Source of the DNA: Pseudanabaena sp. lw0831
GTDB lineage: Bacteria > Cyanobacteriota > Cyanobacteriia > Pseudanabaenales > Pseudanabaenaceae
DNA: 55,282 bases
Assembly (NCBI RefSeq): GCF_016584665.1
Contig: NZ_BBJB01000004.1
Coordinates: forward strand, 1 to 55,282
Direction: 5' to 3'
The position numbers were made by a program, and so were the translations under genes. Below are positions 15,673 to 24,372 of the stretch, one piece after another (positions within the stretch are counted from its first letter, which is position 1; each line of letters begins with the position of its first letter). Below the pieces are notes generated by a model that saw nothing but the letters and a program-made list of their open reading frames with translations, was not told the origin of the DNA and ran no database searches.

Positions 15673-18600
15673 ATGAATTATCCATCTGGCTCGCAATCCG
15701 AATTCACTGCTGTTGACTTTAATCCTTTTGCTGATGGAGAACTGCTTTTAACAGCACCTGCAACTGAATCTCAAAAAGAGATTTGGGCTTCAGTACAAAT
15801 GGGCAGTGATGCTAATTGTGCCTATAATGAATCCCAAAAGTTATGGTTAAGGGGAATCCTGAATGTTGCTGCTTTGCGGTTAGCTTTACAAGAGCTTGTT
15901 CTTCGCCATGAGGCTTTGAGAACAACCTTTAGCCCAGATGGAATTAACCTTTGTATTGTGGCTTCACTCAATCTTGAAATCCCAGAAATCGATCTTTTTG
16001 GATTGGATTTGCAGGAACGAGAGACTAAATTAGCAGATTTGCTAAAGCTGGCTGTAGAGACTCCGTTTGACCTTGAGCATGGACCATTGATTCGGGTACA
16101 GCTCATTAAGACTCAAGATCAGGAACATCTTCTGCTTTTGACTGCTCATCATATTATTTGTGATGGCTGGTCTTGGGCAGTGCTAATGACCGATCTCGGC
16201 AAATTATATACCGCCTTAAAAAATGGAGAAACACCTGATTTAGAGGAACCAGAACATTTTAGTGAATATGCGATCGCGCAACAAGAAGCTAAAGGTGATG
16301 AGGAAGAGATCGCTACTGAAGCATATTGGTTAAACCAGTTTTTCGATTCCATTCCTGTTTTAGATTTCCCCACTGATCGCCCTCGTCCATCAGTACGAAC
16401 GTTTGAAGCTGCTCGCGAAGACTGGGATCTAAGTCCTGTTCTAGTTAGTAACTTAAAGCAATTGGGAACTAAGCTAGGATGCAGTTTTACAACTACGCTA
16501 CTTACAAGTTTTGAAGTATTCCTACATCGTTTAACTGGAAGTAACGAGATTATTGTTGGAACCCCTGCTGCTGGTCAAGCGGCTACGGGCAACTATCAGT
16601 TAGTCAGTCATTGTGTAAATTTGCTCCCTTTACGCAGTTGGGTTGACGGACATCAAGCATTCAGCGATTATTTGCAACTGCGACGACCAATTATTTTGGA
16701 TGCCTACGATCATCAATTATTTACCTTTGGTAGTTTAATAGAAAAATTAGCAATCCCTCGCGATACCAGTCGAATTCCACTTGTACCGATTACATTTAAC
16801 CTCGATCAAGGGCTAGATAACGATCGCCTATTGTTTGAAGATCTAAAAGTAGAATTTTCAACAAATCCCCGCAGTTATGAAAATTTTGAAATGTTTATTA
16901 ATGCCACAGAGTTGCGGGGCAAAGTTACTCTAGAGTGCCAATACAACACAAATTTATTTGATGCAGCAACGATTCGCCTTCGCTTAGCGGAATTCGAGAC
17001 TTTGCTGCTGGGTATTGTCGAGGCTCCTGATACAGCTATTGACCGATTACCGCTTTTACCAGACATCGAGCAGCAGTTACTTACGAAGTGGAACCAAACT
17101 CAAATAGACTATCCTAGTAATTCTTCAATTCAAGAAGTATTTGAAGCACAAGTAGTCGCCACTCCCGATGCGATCGCCCTGATTTTTGAGAATGAGCAAA
17201 TTAGCTTTCAGGAATTAAATTGTCGGGCTAACCAACTGGCTCACTACTTGAGAGGCTTAGGAATTGGTGCTGATAGTTTAGTCGGCATTTACATTGAGCG
17301 ATCGCTAGAGACTGTTATTGGCATTCTCGGTATTCTAAAAGCGGGAGGCGCATATGTCCCACTCGATCCATCTTATCCTCCAGAACGTTTAGAGTTTATG
17401 GTAACAGACACGCAGGTGTCTGTGCTGCTTACACAACAAAGATTAGTCGAACAACTGCTACCTAGCAATGCTCGCATTGTTTGCTTAGACACGGATTGGG
17501 AAGCGATCGCCTTAGAAAGTCAAGCAAATCCAGTCTGTAATGTTACCCCAGACAATCTAGCCTATGTGATCTACACCTCTGGCTCAACAGGGATTCCCAA
17601 GGGTGTAAGTGTCGTCCATCGTGGAGTCGTGCGACTTGTAAAAAATTCTAACTATGCTGATTTTAGCGCCAGTCAAGTTTTTCTCCAACTTGCACCACTT
17701 GCCTTTGACGCTTCAACATTTGAGGTTTGGGGCGCATTACTGAATGGAGCGAGGTTAGTCCTGTTCCCATCCGACAAACCTTCTCTTGACGAATTAGGGC
17801 AGATCATTGACCGTTATAACGTCACCATTATTTGGCTCACCGCAGGGCTATTTCATCTAATGGTGGATGAACAGCTTGAATCGCTACGTCCATTACAACA
17901 ATTGTTAGCAGGCGGAGATGTACTTTCAGTAAACCATGTCCAAAGGTTTCGTGAAGCGTTGCCCAACTGTCGGTTAATTAATGGATATGGTCCAACTGAA
18001 AGTACAACCTTTACCTGCTGTTACACTATTGAAGATGCCAAGAATATAGGCAGTTCCGTACCGATAGGTCGCCCCATTGCCAATACACAGGTTTATATAC
18101 TGAATCCTCAGTTGCAACCGATGCCAATTGGTGCGATCGGGGAAATATATATTGGCGGAGATGGATTAGCATCGGGTTACTTTAATCGACCTGAGTTGAC
18201 AACCGAGAGATTTGTTTCTAATCCCTTTAGTAGTCAATCAGGTGCAAAACTATATAAAACTGGAGACTTAGCTCGCTATTTCCCAGATGGCAATATTGAG
18301 TTTCTTGGACGCATTGATAATCAGGTAAAAATTCGAGGATTTCGGATTGAACTAGGCGAGGTTGAGGCAGTACTCAGCCAATATCCAACCATCCAAAAGT
18401 CAGTTGTCATCGTTCGAGAAGATATACCTGCCGATAAGCGCATAGTGGCTTATTTTGTGCCAATATCAGGGCAAGAGCCTACGAATACTGAGTTACGTAG
18501 CTTTTTTAAACAAAAGCTGCCTGATTATATGATTCCCAACGCTTTTGTCAGTTTAGAATCATTACCCTTATCGCCTAATGGTAAGATTGCTCGAAAAGAA

Positions 18601-18942
18601 CTACCAGCTCCTGATGGAACACTTAGTCTTCAAGAGAGCTATGTACCTCCTCGAAACCAAACAGAGCAACAGATTGCGGATGTTTGGGCACAGGTACTCA
18701 GTTTAGAACGAGTAGGTATCCACGATAATTTCTTTGAGTTAGGTGGGCATTCTCTATTGGCAACTCAAATAATTGCACGACTGCGGAAAGTTTTTACAGT
18801 TGAACTAACCCTTCGTACTTTCTTTGAAGCTCCTACTATAGGAGATTTGGGAGAGAGAATAGTGACATTGAATTGGGCAAAACAAAGCGCTCAAGCTGCC
18901 CAAGATAATCTGTCGGATCTTTACGAGGAGGGAGAACTATGA
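15673..18942 (+). CDS. NRPS module C-A-T with valine-like specificity
   Basis: This 1089-residue protein is one complete elongation module. The condensation domain (about 20-455) has an intact active site HHIICDG with the catalytic His160 and Asp164. The adenylation domain (about 470-965) shows TSGSTGIPKG near 635, FDASTFEVWG, WLTAGLFHLM, NGYGPTESTTF, LYKTGDLARY and PNGKIARKEL. My reading of the ten specificity positions is D-A-F-W-L-G-G-T-F-K, close to the classical valine code. The carrier domain has LGGHSLL with Ser1027. There is no epimerase, methyltransferase or thioesterase. It should accept the amino-polyketide intermediate from the first synthetase and add valine (or another small branched residue). 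Its ATG-TGA overlap with the next gene suggests coupled translation. Confidence 0.93.
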   Translation: MNYPSGSQSEFTAVDFNPFADGELLLTAPATESQKEIWASVQMGSDANCAYNESQKLWLRGILNVAALRLALQELVLRHEALRTTFSPDGINLCIVASLNLEIPEIDLFGLDLQERETKLADLLKLAVETPFDLEHGPLIRVQLIKTQDQEHLLLLTAHHIICDGWSWAVLMTDLGKLYTALKNGETPDLEEPEHFSEYAIAQQEAKGDEEEIATEAYWLNQFFDSIPVLDFPTDRPRPSVRTFEAAREDWDLSPVLVSNLKQLGTKLGCSFTTTLLTSFEVFLHRLTGSNEIIVGTPAAGQAATGNYQLVSHCVNLLPLRSWVDGHQAFSDYLQLRRPIILDAYDHQLFTFGSLIEKLAIPRDTSRIPLVPITFNLDQGLDNDRLLFEDLKVEFSTNPRSYENFEMFINATELRGKVTLECQYNTNLFDAATIRLRLAEFETLLLGIVEAPDTAIDRLPLLPDIEQQLLTKWNQTQIDYPSNSSIQEVFEAQVVATPDAIALIFENEQISFQELNCRANQLAHYLRGLGIGADSLVGIYIERSLETVIGILGILKAGGAYVPLDPSYPPERLEFMVTDTQVSVLLTQQRLVEQLLPSNARIVCLDTDWEAIALESQANPVCNVTPDNLAYVIYTSGSTGIPKGVSVVHRGVVRLVKNSNYADFSASQVFLQLAPLAFDASTFEVWGALLNGARLVLFPSDKPSLDELGQIIDRYNVTIIWLTAGLFHLMVDEQLESLRPLQQLLAGGDVLSVNHVQRFREALPNCRLINGYGPTESTTFTCCYTIEDAKNIGSSVPIGRPIANTQVYILNPQLQPMPIGAIGEIYIGGDGLASGYFNRPELTTERFVSNPFSSQSGAKLYKTGDLARYFPDGNIEFLGRIDNQVKIRGFRIELGEVEAVLSQYPTIQKSVVIVREDIPADKRIVAYFVPISGQEPTNTELRSFFKQKLPDYMIPNAFVSLESLPLSPNGKIARKELPAPDGTLSLQESYVPPRNQTEQQIADVWAQVLSLERVGIHDNFFELGGHSLLATQIIARLRKVFTVELTLRTFFEAPTIGDLGERIVTLNWAKQSAQAAQDNLSDLYEEGEL

Positions 18943-21900
18943 AGACACTTGATGCATTACTGTTTGAATTGAGTCAGAAAGATGTACATCTTTGGTTAGA
19001 AGGCGATCGCTTACGCTATCGTGCGGCTAAAGACGCAATTACACCTGAACTGTTAACTGAGATTAAAAAACGTAAAGCCGAAATCGTTAAGTTTCTGCGT
19101 CAAGCCACGGGAAATAGTAACTCTCAGCTTCCCCCCATCATCAAGATCGATCGCAGCGGATCTTTACTTCTATCTTTTGGGCAGCAGCGTCTTTGGTATT
19201 TACATCAGTTTGAGCCTGATAGCTCCTCTAACAACGTCCCTGTTGTAGTTAGATTTAATGGAGTTCTCAATATTCCAGTGCTAGAGCAAAGTCTGCAAGC
19301 AGTGGCTCGTCGCCATGAGGTACTGAGAACTCGATTCCCATCATTGGGCGATCAACCTACGCAAGTGATTGAACCTGATGTCGATCTCACCTTACCAGTG
19401 ATTGACCTACGAAAAGTCCCTGCTGAGCTGCGAGATGAAGAAGCACTGCGACTGGCAACTGAAGAGGCTCGTCGCCCATTCAACCTAGCGCGAGGACCAA
19501 TATTAAGGGTGCTGCTCCTCCAGTTGAGTGATGATGAATATCTTCTAGTTTGGAATATGCACTGTATTATTTGTGATGGTGCTTCCTCGGACGTTTTCTA
19601 TCAAGATCTCACCGCAATCTATACTGCTTTTATTGATGGCAAGCCTTCCCCTTTAAAAGAACTATCAATTCAATATGTTGATTTCGCGCATTGGCAACGT
19701 CAGTGGCTTCAAGGCGAAGTTTTAGAATTACAAATTAATTATTGGAAGCAGAAATTAGAGGGATCTTTGTCGGTCATCCCGTTACCTATCGATCATCCAC
19801 GTCCTCGGATAGTTCAAACTTATCGAGGCGATCGCCGTGCGCGAATGTTGCCAAAATCTTTAAATGACAGCCTCAGCAACTTAAGTCAGAAGTTGGGTGG
19901 AACTCTATTTATGATTCTGATCGCGGCTTTTGAGACGCTTCTCCATCGGTATTCGCAGCAAAACGATATTCTTATTAGTTTTGCTAGTGCAGGGCGAGGG
20001 GAAGTGGAAACTGAAGGAGTGGTTGGATTTTTCTCAAACACCTTAATCCAGCGCATTAACTTTGATGGCAATCCGACCTTTAGAGAACTTTTTAGCCGAG
20101 TATGTGAAGCATCTCTAGAAGCTAATGCCCATCAGGATTTACCCTTTGAGAAACTGGTAGAAGAATTGCCCCCTGAACTAAGCCATAGCCGATCGCCTTT
20201 ATTTCAAGTGAAATTTGCGCTCAATCCACCTTGGTCAAACGGACGAGGCATGGCATCCGTAAAGCTTCCCGACCTAACCATTACCTCTTTATTTGGTTAT
20301 ATCTATCATGGCAAGACAAAGTACGATTTAATTTTAGTCATGCGCGAGCAAGACGAAGGACTGGGCATGGTGTTTGATTATAATGCCGATTTATTTGAGG
20401 CTAGTACAATTGCGCGAATGTTAGTACATCTTGAGAATCTTCTTGAAGGGATTGTCGCTAATCCTGATCAGAAAATCTCCGAGCTTCCACTTTTAACAAC
20501 TCAAGAACGAGAAAAAATCTTGTATGAGTGGAATAAGAATCAAGTCCCAATTCCAGAAGCTTGTATTCACCAATTGTTTGAATCCCAAGTAGAGCAATCT
20601 CCAGACGCGATCGCAGTTGTCAGCAAAGATGAGAAATTAACTTACCAAGAACTAAATAGCCGAGCCAATCAACTGTCTCACTATCTACAAGCCTTGGGAG
20701 TTGGGACTGAAACTCTAGTAGCCATCTGTGTAGAAAGATCAGTACAAATGTTGGTTGGCATACTTGGCATCCTAAAAGCGGGTGGAACCTATATACCTCT
20801 CGATCCTAGCTGTCCGCACGAACGTCGTGCATCTAAATTATGGAATGCTCATGTTGCCATGATTTTGACCAAATCTAATCTGAGTTATCCTCTTGCGGAT
20901 TGTGGTGCTAAAGTTGTGTCTCTAGATGCAGAATGGGAAGCGATCACCCAACACAGTCAAGACAATCCATCAAGTTCCGTAACGACAGAGAATTTGGCAT
21001 ATGTTATTTACACGTCAAGCTCGATAGGAGAACCAATTGGAGTTACCATTTCCCATCGTAGTATGGTCAACCATAGCCTAGCAGTTGGCAGGTTATACGA
21101 ACTAAACAGTCGCGATCGCGTTTTGCAGTTCTCTAATATCAGTGTTGATACTGCTGTTGAAGAGATCTTTCCCACTTTACTCAGTGGTGGTACGTTAGTC
21201 TTGGCTCCATCTGAAACCTACACATCAATTAGCTATTTCCTTGATAGTATTGACCAAAATGCAATTACAGCGATAAATTTGCCAACAGATTTCTGGCATA
21301 AACTGGTTGATGGGATGTCTATCTCCAAACATTCACTTCCTAAAAGTCTGCGTCTAGTAATTGTGGGCGGAGAGAAAGTTTCTAAATCGGCATACCAGAA
21401 ATGGCGATCGCTAGTTGGTAATTTTCCACGTTGGCTAAATGCCTATGGACTGAGCGAGGCAACTGTGACTGTGACAGTCTTCGAGCCAGATGAGAGCCTC
21501 CATCCTGACGCTGAAATCCCCATTGGTCGTGCAATCGCCAATACTCAGACCTACGTTCTAGATCGTAACCTACAGCCATCTCCTATTGGGGCTGCTGGTG
21601 AATTGTACATTGGGGGAGTCGGTCTCAGTCGAGGTTATTTAAATCGTCCAGATATTACGGTAAAACGATTTATCCCTAACCCTTTCTCAAATAATTCAGA
21701 GGATCGTCTTTACAAGACAGGTGATGTCGCTCGTTATTTGCCTGATGGTAATATAGAATTTATTGGTCGATCAGACTTCCAAATCAAAATTCGTGGCTTC
21801 CGTGTTGAGCCAATCGAAATTGAAACCCAATTAGAAAAGTATTCTGCTGTTAAGCAAGCTGTTGTCCTATGTCACGAAGCCCCGAATGGGAAAAATCTCC

Positions 21901-23300
21901 TTGTTGCCTACGTAAGTACAGGACAGGGCCCGACTCTTGATATTGAAGCCCTAGGGGAGTTCTTACATCAAAAACTGCCAGCCTATATGCTACCTTCTAG
22001 TTTTATAGTCTTAGATGCATTACCATTAACCCCAAATGGAAAGGTAGATCGTCGTGCTTTACTCGATCTAGATGTCGCCAAACAACGAGATGGAGAATTG
22101 ATTGCTCCTCGCGATGAACTTGAGCAGCAGCTAGCAGTTATATGGCAAAAGCTCTTGGGTATTCAAGAAATTAGCATTCATGCCAACTTTTTCGAGTTGG
22201 GAGGTAACTCGCTTATTTCAGTACGTTTGGTTGCTGAGATAGAAAAAATATTTAACTACCATTTCCCTCTGTCATCATTTTTTCAGATGGGGACAATCGC
22301 AGACATTGCAAAATGGATGCGCGAAAAGCCATCTGAGACAATCTCACTTGATGAGATTCCTGCTGGTCTTGATTTAGAAGACTATCGAGCTTTTTTATCT
22401 CTTTGTGGTGGTCGTATAGGTAAGCATATTGGCAAGCGAGGCTTAATCGTGGAAGTTCCGCCAGCTGAGTTGAAATCATCTAAGCCATTTATTTGGATTG
22501 GCTATACTGATTTTAGTAGGAATTTGGGATTGCCTCAGCCTGTATATGCGATACCTGGTGGTAGTTGGACACCTTTACATTCCACTGAAAACTATATTGA
22601 AGCGATCGCATCCGTAATAGTTGATGAATTATTATCAGTCCCTCAAGATGAGCCTTACCTGATTGGAGGAAATTGCTACGAAGGAACAGTAGCAATGGAA
22701 GTAGCTCATCAATTACAGAAAAAGGGTAAAGAAGTTACTTTCCTAGCGATAATTGATAAGCCAGGTCCATCTAGTGCCTACTATAAATTACGTCAAATCG
22801 ATCTCAAACTTTGTATGCTGAAGTTTCATCTTTTTCAACTCTTCCCATTGTCTCTAATTGACAAATGGAAGTATATCCTTGAGAGGCTGTTTTCTTTCAA
22901 TGCTGAGGAAGAGATCCGTAAGACTGAAGGTGAGCGAGATTTTAGCCAATCTCTGAGTGAGCAATCTCCACAAAAGCCCAAGAGAATCCTGAATGAATAT
23001 GACCGAATATTACCTCAAGCATGGGATTCGATTGACCAAGTATGCGAAAACCATCAATCTAAAGGTTATGCGGGTAAAGTTATACTAACTTCGCCTACTA
23101 AAAGTGGTCTGAAATCGAGAACGATCGAAATAACTTGGACTGATCTGTCATGGCTATTTCCCTATTATGGATGGGAAAAGTTACTAACTGGAAAGGTTGA
23201 ACTATATAAGATTGATTGTGCTCATGCTGATGTAGGCATGAAACAGAATGCTGAGCAGATCGGGAGATTGATCTGGAAAGCTTCTGAGGAGTTTCGCTAA
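18939..23300 (+). CDS. Terminal NRPS module: TubC-like docking-C-A-T-thioesterase with altered catalytic motifs
   Basis: This 1453-residue protein opens with a TubC-type docking domain (1-55: LDALLFELSQKDVHLWLEGD), so it should bind the preceding C-A-T protein. The condensation domain (about 65-510) has H208-C209-IIC-D213-G, where the second, catalytic His of HHxxxDG is Cys. The adenylation domain (about 530-1020) has a degenerate A3 loop T-S-S-S-I-G-E-P-I-G at 692-701 and NAYGLSEATV, but keeps YKTGD, KIRGFRVEP and PNGKVDRRAL. Its code reads D-T-E-N-I-G-A-V-T-K, with Glu at 239, so a basic residue is conceivable. A carrier domain has Ser1091. The C-terminal alpha/beta hydrolase has G-N-C-Y-E-G with Cys1246 where Ser is usual, plus Asp1273 and His1429. 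It should release the product, unless these changes disable the module. Confidence 0.9.
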   Translation: MKTLDALLFELSQKDVHLWLEGDRLRYRAAKDAITPELLTEIKKRKAEIVKFLRQATGNSNSQLPPIIKIDRSGSLLLSFGQQRLWYLHQFEPDSSSNNVPVVVRFNGVLNIPVLEQSLQAVARRHEVLRTRFPSLGDQPTQVIEPDVDLTLPVIDLRKVPAELRDEEALRLATEEARRPFNLARGPILRVLLLQLSDDEYLLVWNMHCIICDGASSDVFYQDLTAIYTAFIDGKPSPLKELSIQYVDFAHWQRQWLQGEVLELQINYWKQKLEGSLSVIPLPIDHPRPRIVQTYRGDRRARMLPKSLNDSLSNLSQKLGGTLFMILIAAFETLLHRYSQQNDILISFASAGRGEVETEGVVGFFSNTLIQRINFDGNPTFRELFSRVCEASLEANAHQDLPFEKLVEELPPELSHSRSPLFQVKFALNPPWSNGRGMASVKLPDLTITSLFGYIYHGKTKYDLILVMREQDEGLGMVFDYNADLFEASTIARMLVHLENLLEGIVANPDQKISELPLLTTQEREKILYEWNKNQVPIPEACIHQLFESQVEQSPDAIAVVSKDEKLTYQELNSRANQLSHYLQALGVGTETLVAICVERSVQMLVGILGILKAGGTYIPLDPSCPHERRASKLWNAHVAMILTKSNLSYPLADCGAKVVSLDAEWEAITQHSQDNPSSSVTTENLAYVIYTSSSIGEPIGVTISHRSMVNHSLAVGRLYELNSRDRVLQFSNISVDTAVEEIFPTLLSGGTLVLAPSETYTSISYFLDSIDQNAITAINLPTDFWHKLVDGMSISKHSLPKSLRLVIVGGEKVSKSAYQKWRSLVGNFPRWLNAYGLSEATVTVTVFEPDESLHPDAEIPIGRAIANTQTYVLDRNLQPSPIGAAGELYIGGVGLSRGYLNRPDITVKRFIPNPFSNNSEDRLYKTGDVARYLPDGNIEFIGRSDFQIKIRGFRVEPIEIETQLEKYSAVKQAVVLCHEAPNGKNLLVAYVSTGQGPTLDIEALGEFLHQKLPAYMLPSSFIVLDALPLTPNGKVDRRALLDLDVAKQRDGELIAPRDELEQQLAVIWQKLLGIQEISIHANFFELGGNSLISVRLVAEIEKIFNYHFPLSSFFQMGTIADIAKWMREKPSETISLDEIPAGLDLEDYRAFLSLCGGRIGKHIGKRGLIVEVPPAELKSSKPFIWIGYTDFSRNLGLPQPVYAIPGGSWTPLHSTENYIEAIASVIVDELLSVPQDEPYLIGGNCYEGTVAMEVAHQLQKKGKEVTFLAIIDKPGPSSAYYKLRQIDLKLCMLKFHLFQLFPLSLIDKWKYILERLFSFNAEEEIRKTEGERDFSQSLSEQSPQKPKRILNEYDRILPQAWDSIDQVCENHQSKGYAGKVILTSPTKSGLKSRTIEITWTDLSWLFPYYGWEKLLTGKVELYKIDCAHADVGMKQNAEQIGRLIWKASEEFR

Positions 23301-23309
23301 AACAAAATC

Positions 23310-23334
23310 AGGGGCGGTGATTAGCGCCGCCCCT
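23310..23334. terminator. Hairpin between the NRPS and sppA genes
   Basis: AGGGGCGG and CCGCCCCT pair perfectly over 8 bases around a 9-base loop. It lies 10 bases after the NRPS stop and 7 bases beyond the sppA stop on the other strand, so it can serve both convergent transcripts. Confidence 0.75.
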
Positions 23335-23340
23335 ATCTTC

Positions 23341-24141
23341 TTATTGCCACATCCAGAGGGGCATTCCACTTGTTTCAGCTTCAAATTGCAGACGCGCGAT
23401 CGCATTCTCCGATCCTCCTGGTAAGAATTTACTCACAAAGGATTTGGGAGGCTTAATCGTGAAAACTTTAGTGGTTTTGGGATCAAGTCCCACAAGTTCG
23501 GCAGCATAGCATCTTGCATCTTCTTCAGTGCCAATGCGATCGACTAAACCAAGCTGGACGGCTTGCTCACCAGTAAATACTCTACCATCCGCAAACGATC
23601 GCACTGTCGCGGGGCTGAGTTTACGACCTTCGGCAACGGTTTCGACAAACTGGTTGTAGCTGCTGTCGATTAAAGATTGTAGAATTACTCTTTCCTCGGG
23701 GGTGATTTCGCGATCGAAGGAGAGAATATCTTTGTAAGCCCCAGATTTGATCACTTTAAAAGAGACCCCAATTTTATCGAGTAACTTTTCGATATTGTTG
23801 CCGCGCAAAATTACGCCGATGCTACCTGTGATTGTGCCAGCATTAGAGACGATATAATCTGCACCAACGCCGATATATACTCCACCACTGGCGGAAATAT
23901 TGCCAAAACTAGCGACTACTTTTACTTTTTCACGTAGGCGCTTGAGTGCGGCGTATATTTCTTGAGAGTCGCCAACGGTTCCCCCAGGGCTATCGATGCG
24001 AAGTAGTAGGGCGGGAAATTTTTGCTCTTCCACAAACTCAAGGGCTTCAAGTACGCGAGTCCTTGTGCCTGACCCGATCGCTCCTGTGATTTCAATACGT
24101 GCGATTTTTTTGCGAAATTTGCGTTTTAGAAAGCCGAACAT
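23341..24141 (-). CDS. sppA: Signal peptide peptidase SppA (short form)
   Basis: The protein is 266 residues, the size of the single-domain bacterial form. LLLRIDSPGGTVGDSQEIY is the ClpP/crotonase-like fold entry. GNISASGGVYIGVGAD holds the nucleophile Ser85, and VIKSGAYKDIL the general base Lys137, the Ser-Lys dyad of SppA. TITGSIGVI is the conserved strand after it. Unlike many SppA proteins it has no obvious hydrophobic segment at the N-terminus, only a basic one (FLKRKFRKKIARI). It degrades signal peptides left in the membrane and has been linked to thylakoid turnover in cyanobacteria. It converges on the NRPS cluster and shares its terminator, so it is not part of it. Confidence 0.92.
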   Translation of the reverse strand: MFGFLKRKFRKKIARIEITGAIGSGTRTRVLEALEFVEEQKFPALLLRIDSPGGTVGDSQEIYAALKRLREKVKVVASFGNISASGGVYIGVGADYIVSNAGTITGSIGVILRGNNIEKLLDKIGVSFKVIKSGAYKDILSFDREITPEERVILQSLIDSSYNQFVETVAEGRKLSPATVRSFADGRVFTGEQAVQLGLVDRIGTEEDARCYAAELVGLDPKTTKVFTIKPPKSFVSKFLPGGSENAIARLQFEAETSGMPLWMWQ

Positions 24142-24244
24142 TAAATTATTAGTTTTAATTTTGAATTGACTTTTACCATCTTAGCCTCTTACCGAAAATG
24201 ATTGTCTGCAATGGATTTCTGATGATATAAAGTAGCTTAAGTTA

Positions 24245-24285
24245 CAAAAAATAGAGTTGTCTATTCATTATGACTCTATTTTTTG
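24245..24285. terminator. Hairpin in the divergent sppA / glycosyltransferase gap
   Basis: Arms at 24245-24257 and 24273-24285 (AAAAAATAGAGT / ACTCTATTTTTT core) pair over 13 bases around a 15-base loop, with A-run and T-run flanks like a bidirectional terminator. Both neighbouring genes point away from it, so it ends neither; it could shield one promoter from the other. Confidence 0.5.
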
Positions 24286-24372
24286 CTTTTGAGAATTGCT
24301 AAAAACCAATGATCAAAAGCTGTATCCTGAGTATATTCAAACTAAACATTTCGCAATATATTAAAACCCCAA

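Noticed and set aside
3122-23300. Microcystin, microginin or iturin cluster
   Set aside because: These also carry an aminotransferase after a ketosynthase, but they start from fatty or aryl acids; here the starter is an amino-acid adenylation domain and the number and order of modules differ.
24245-24285. Riboswitch upstream of the GT2 gene
   Set aside because: Only one simple stem is present, with no conserved multi-helix core or known ligand motif.
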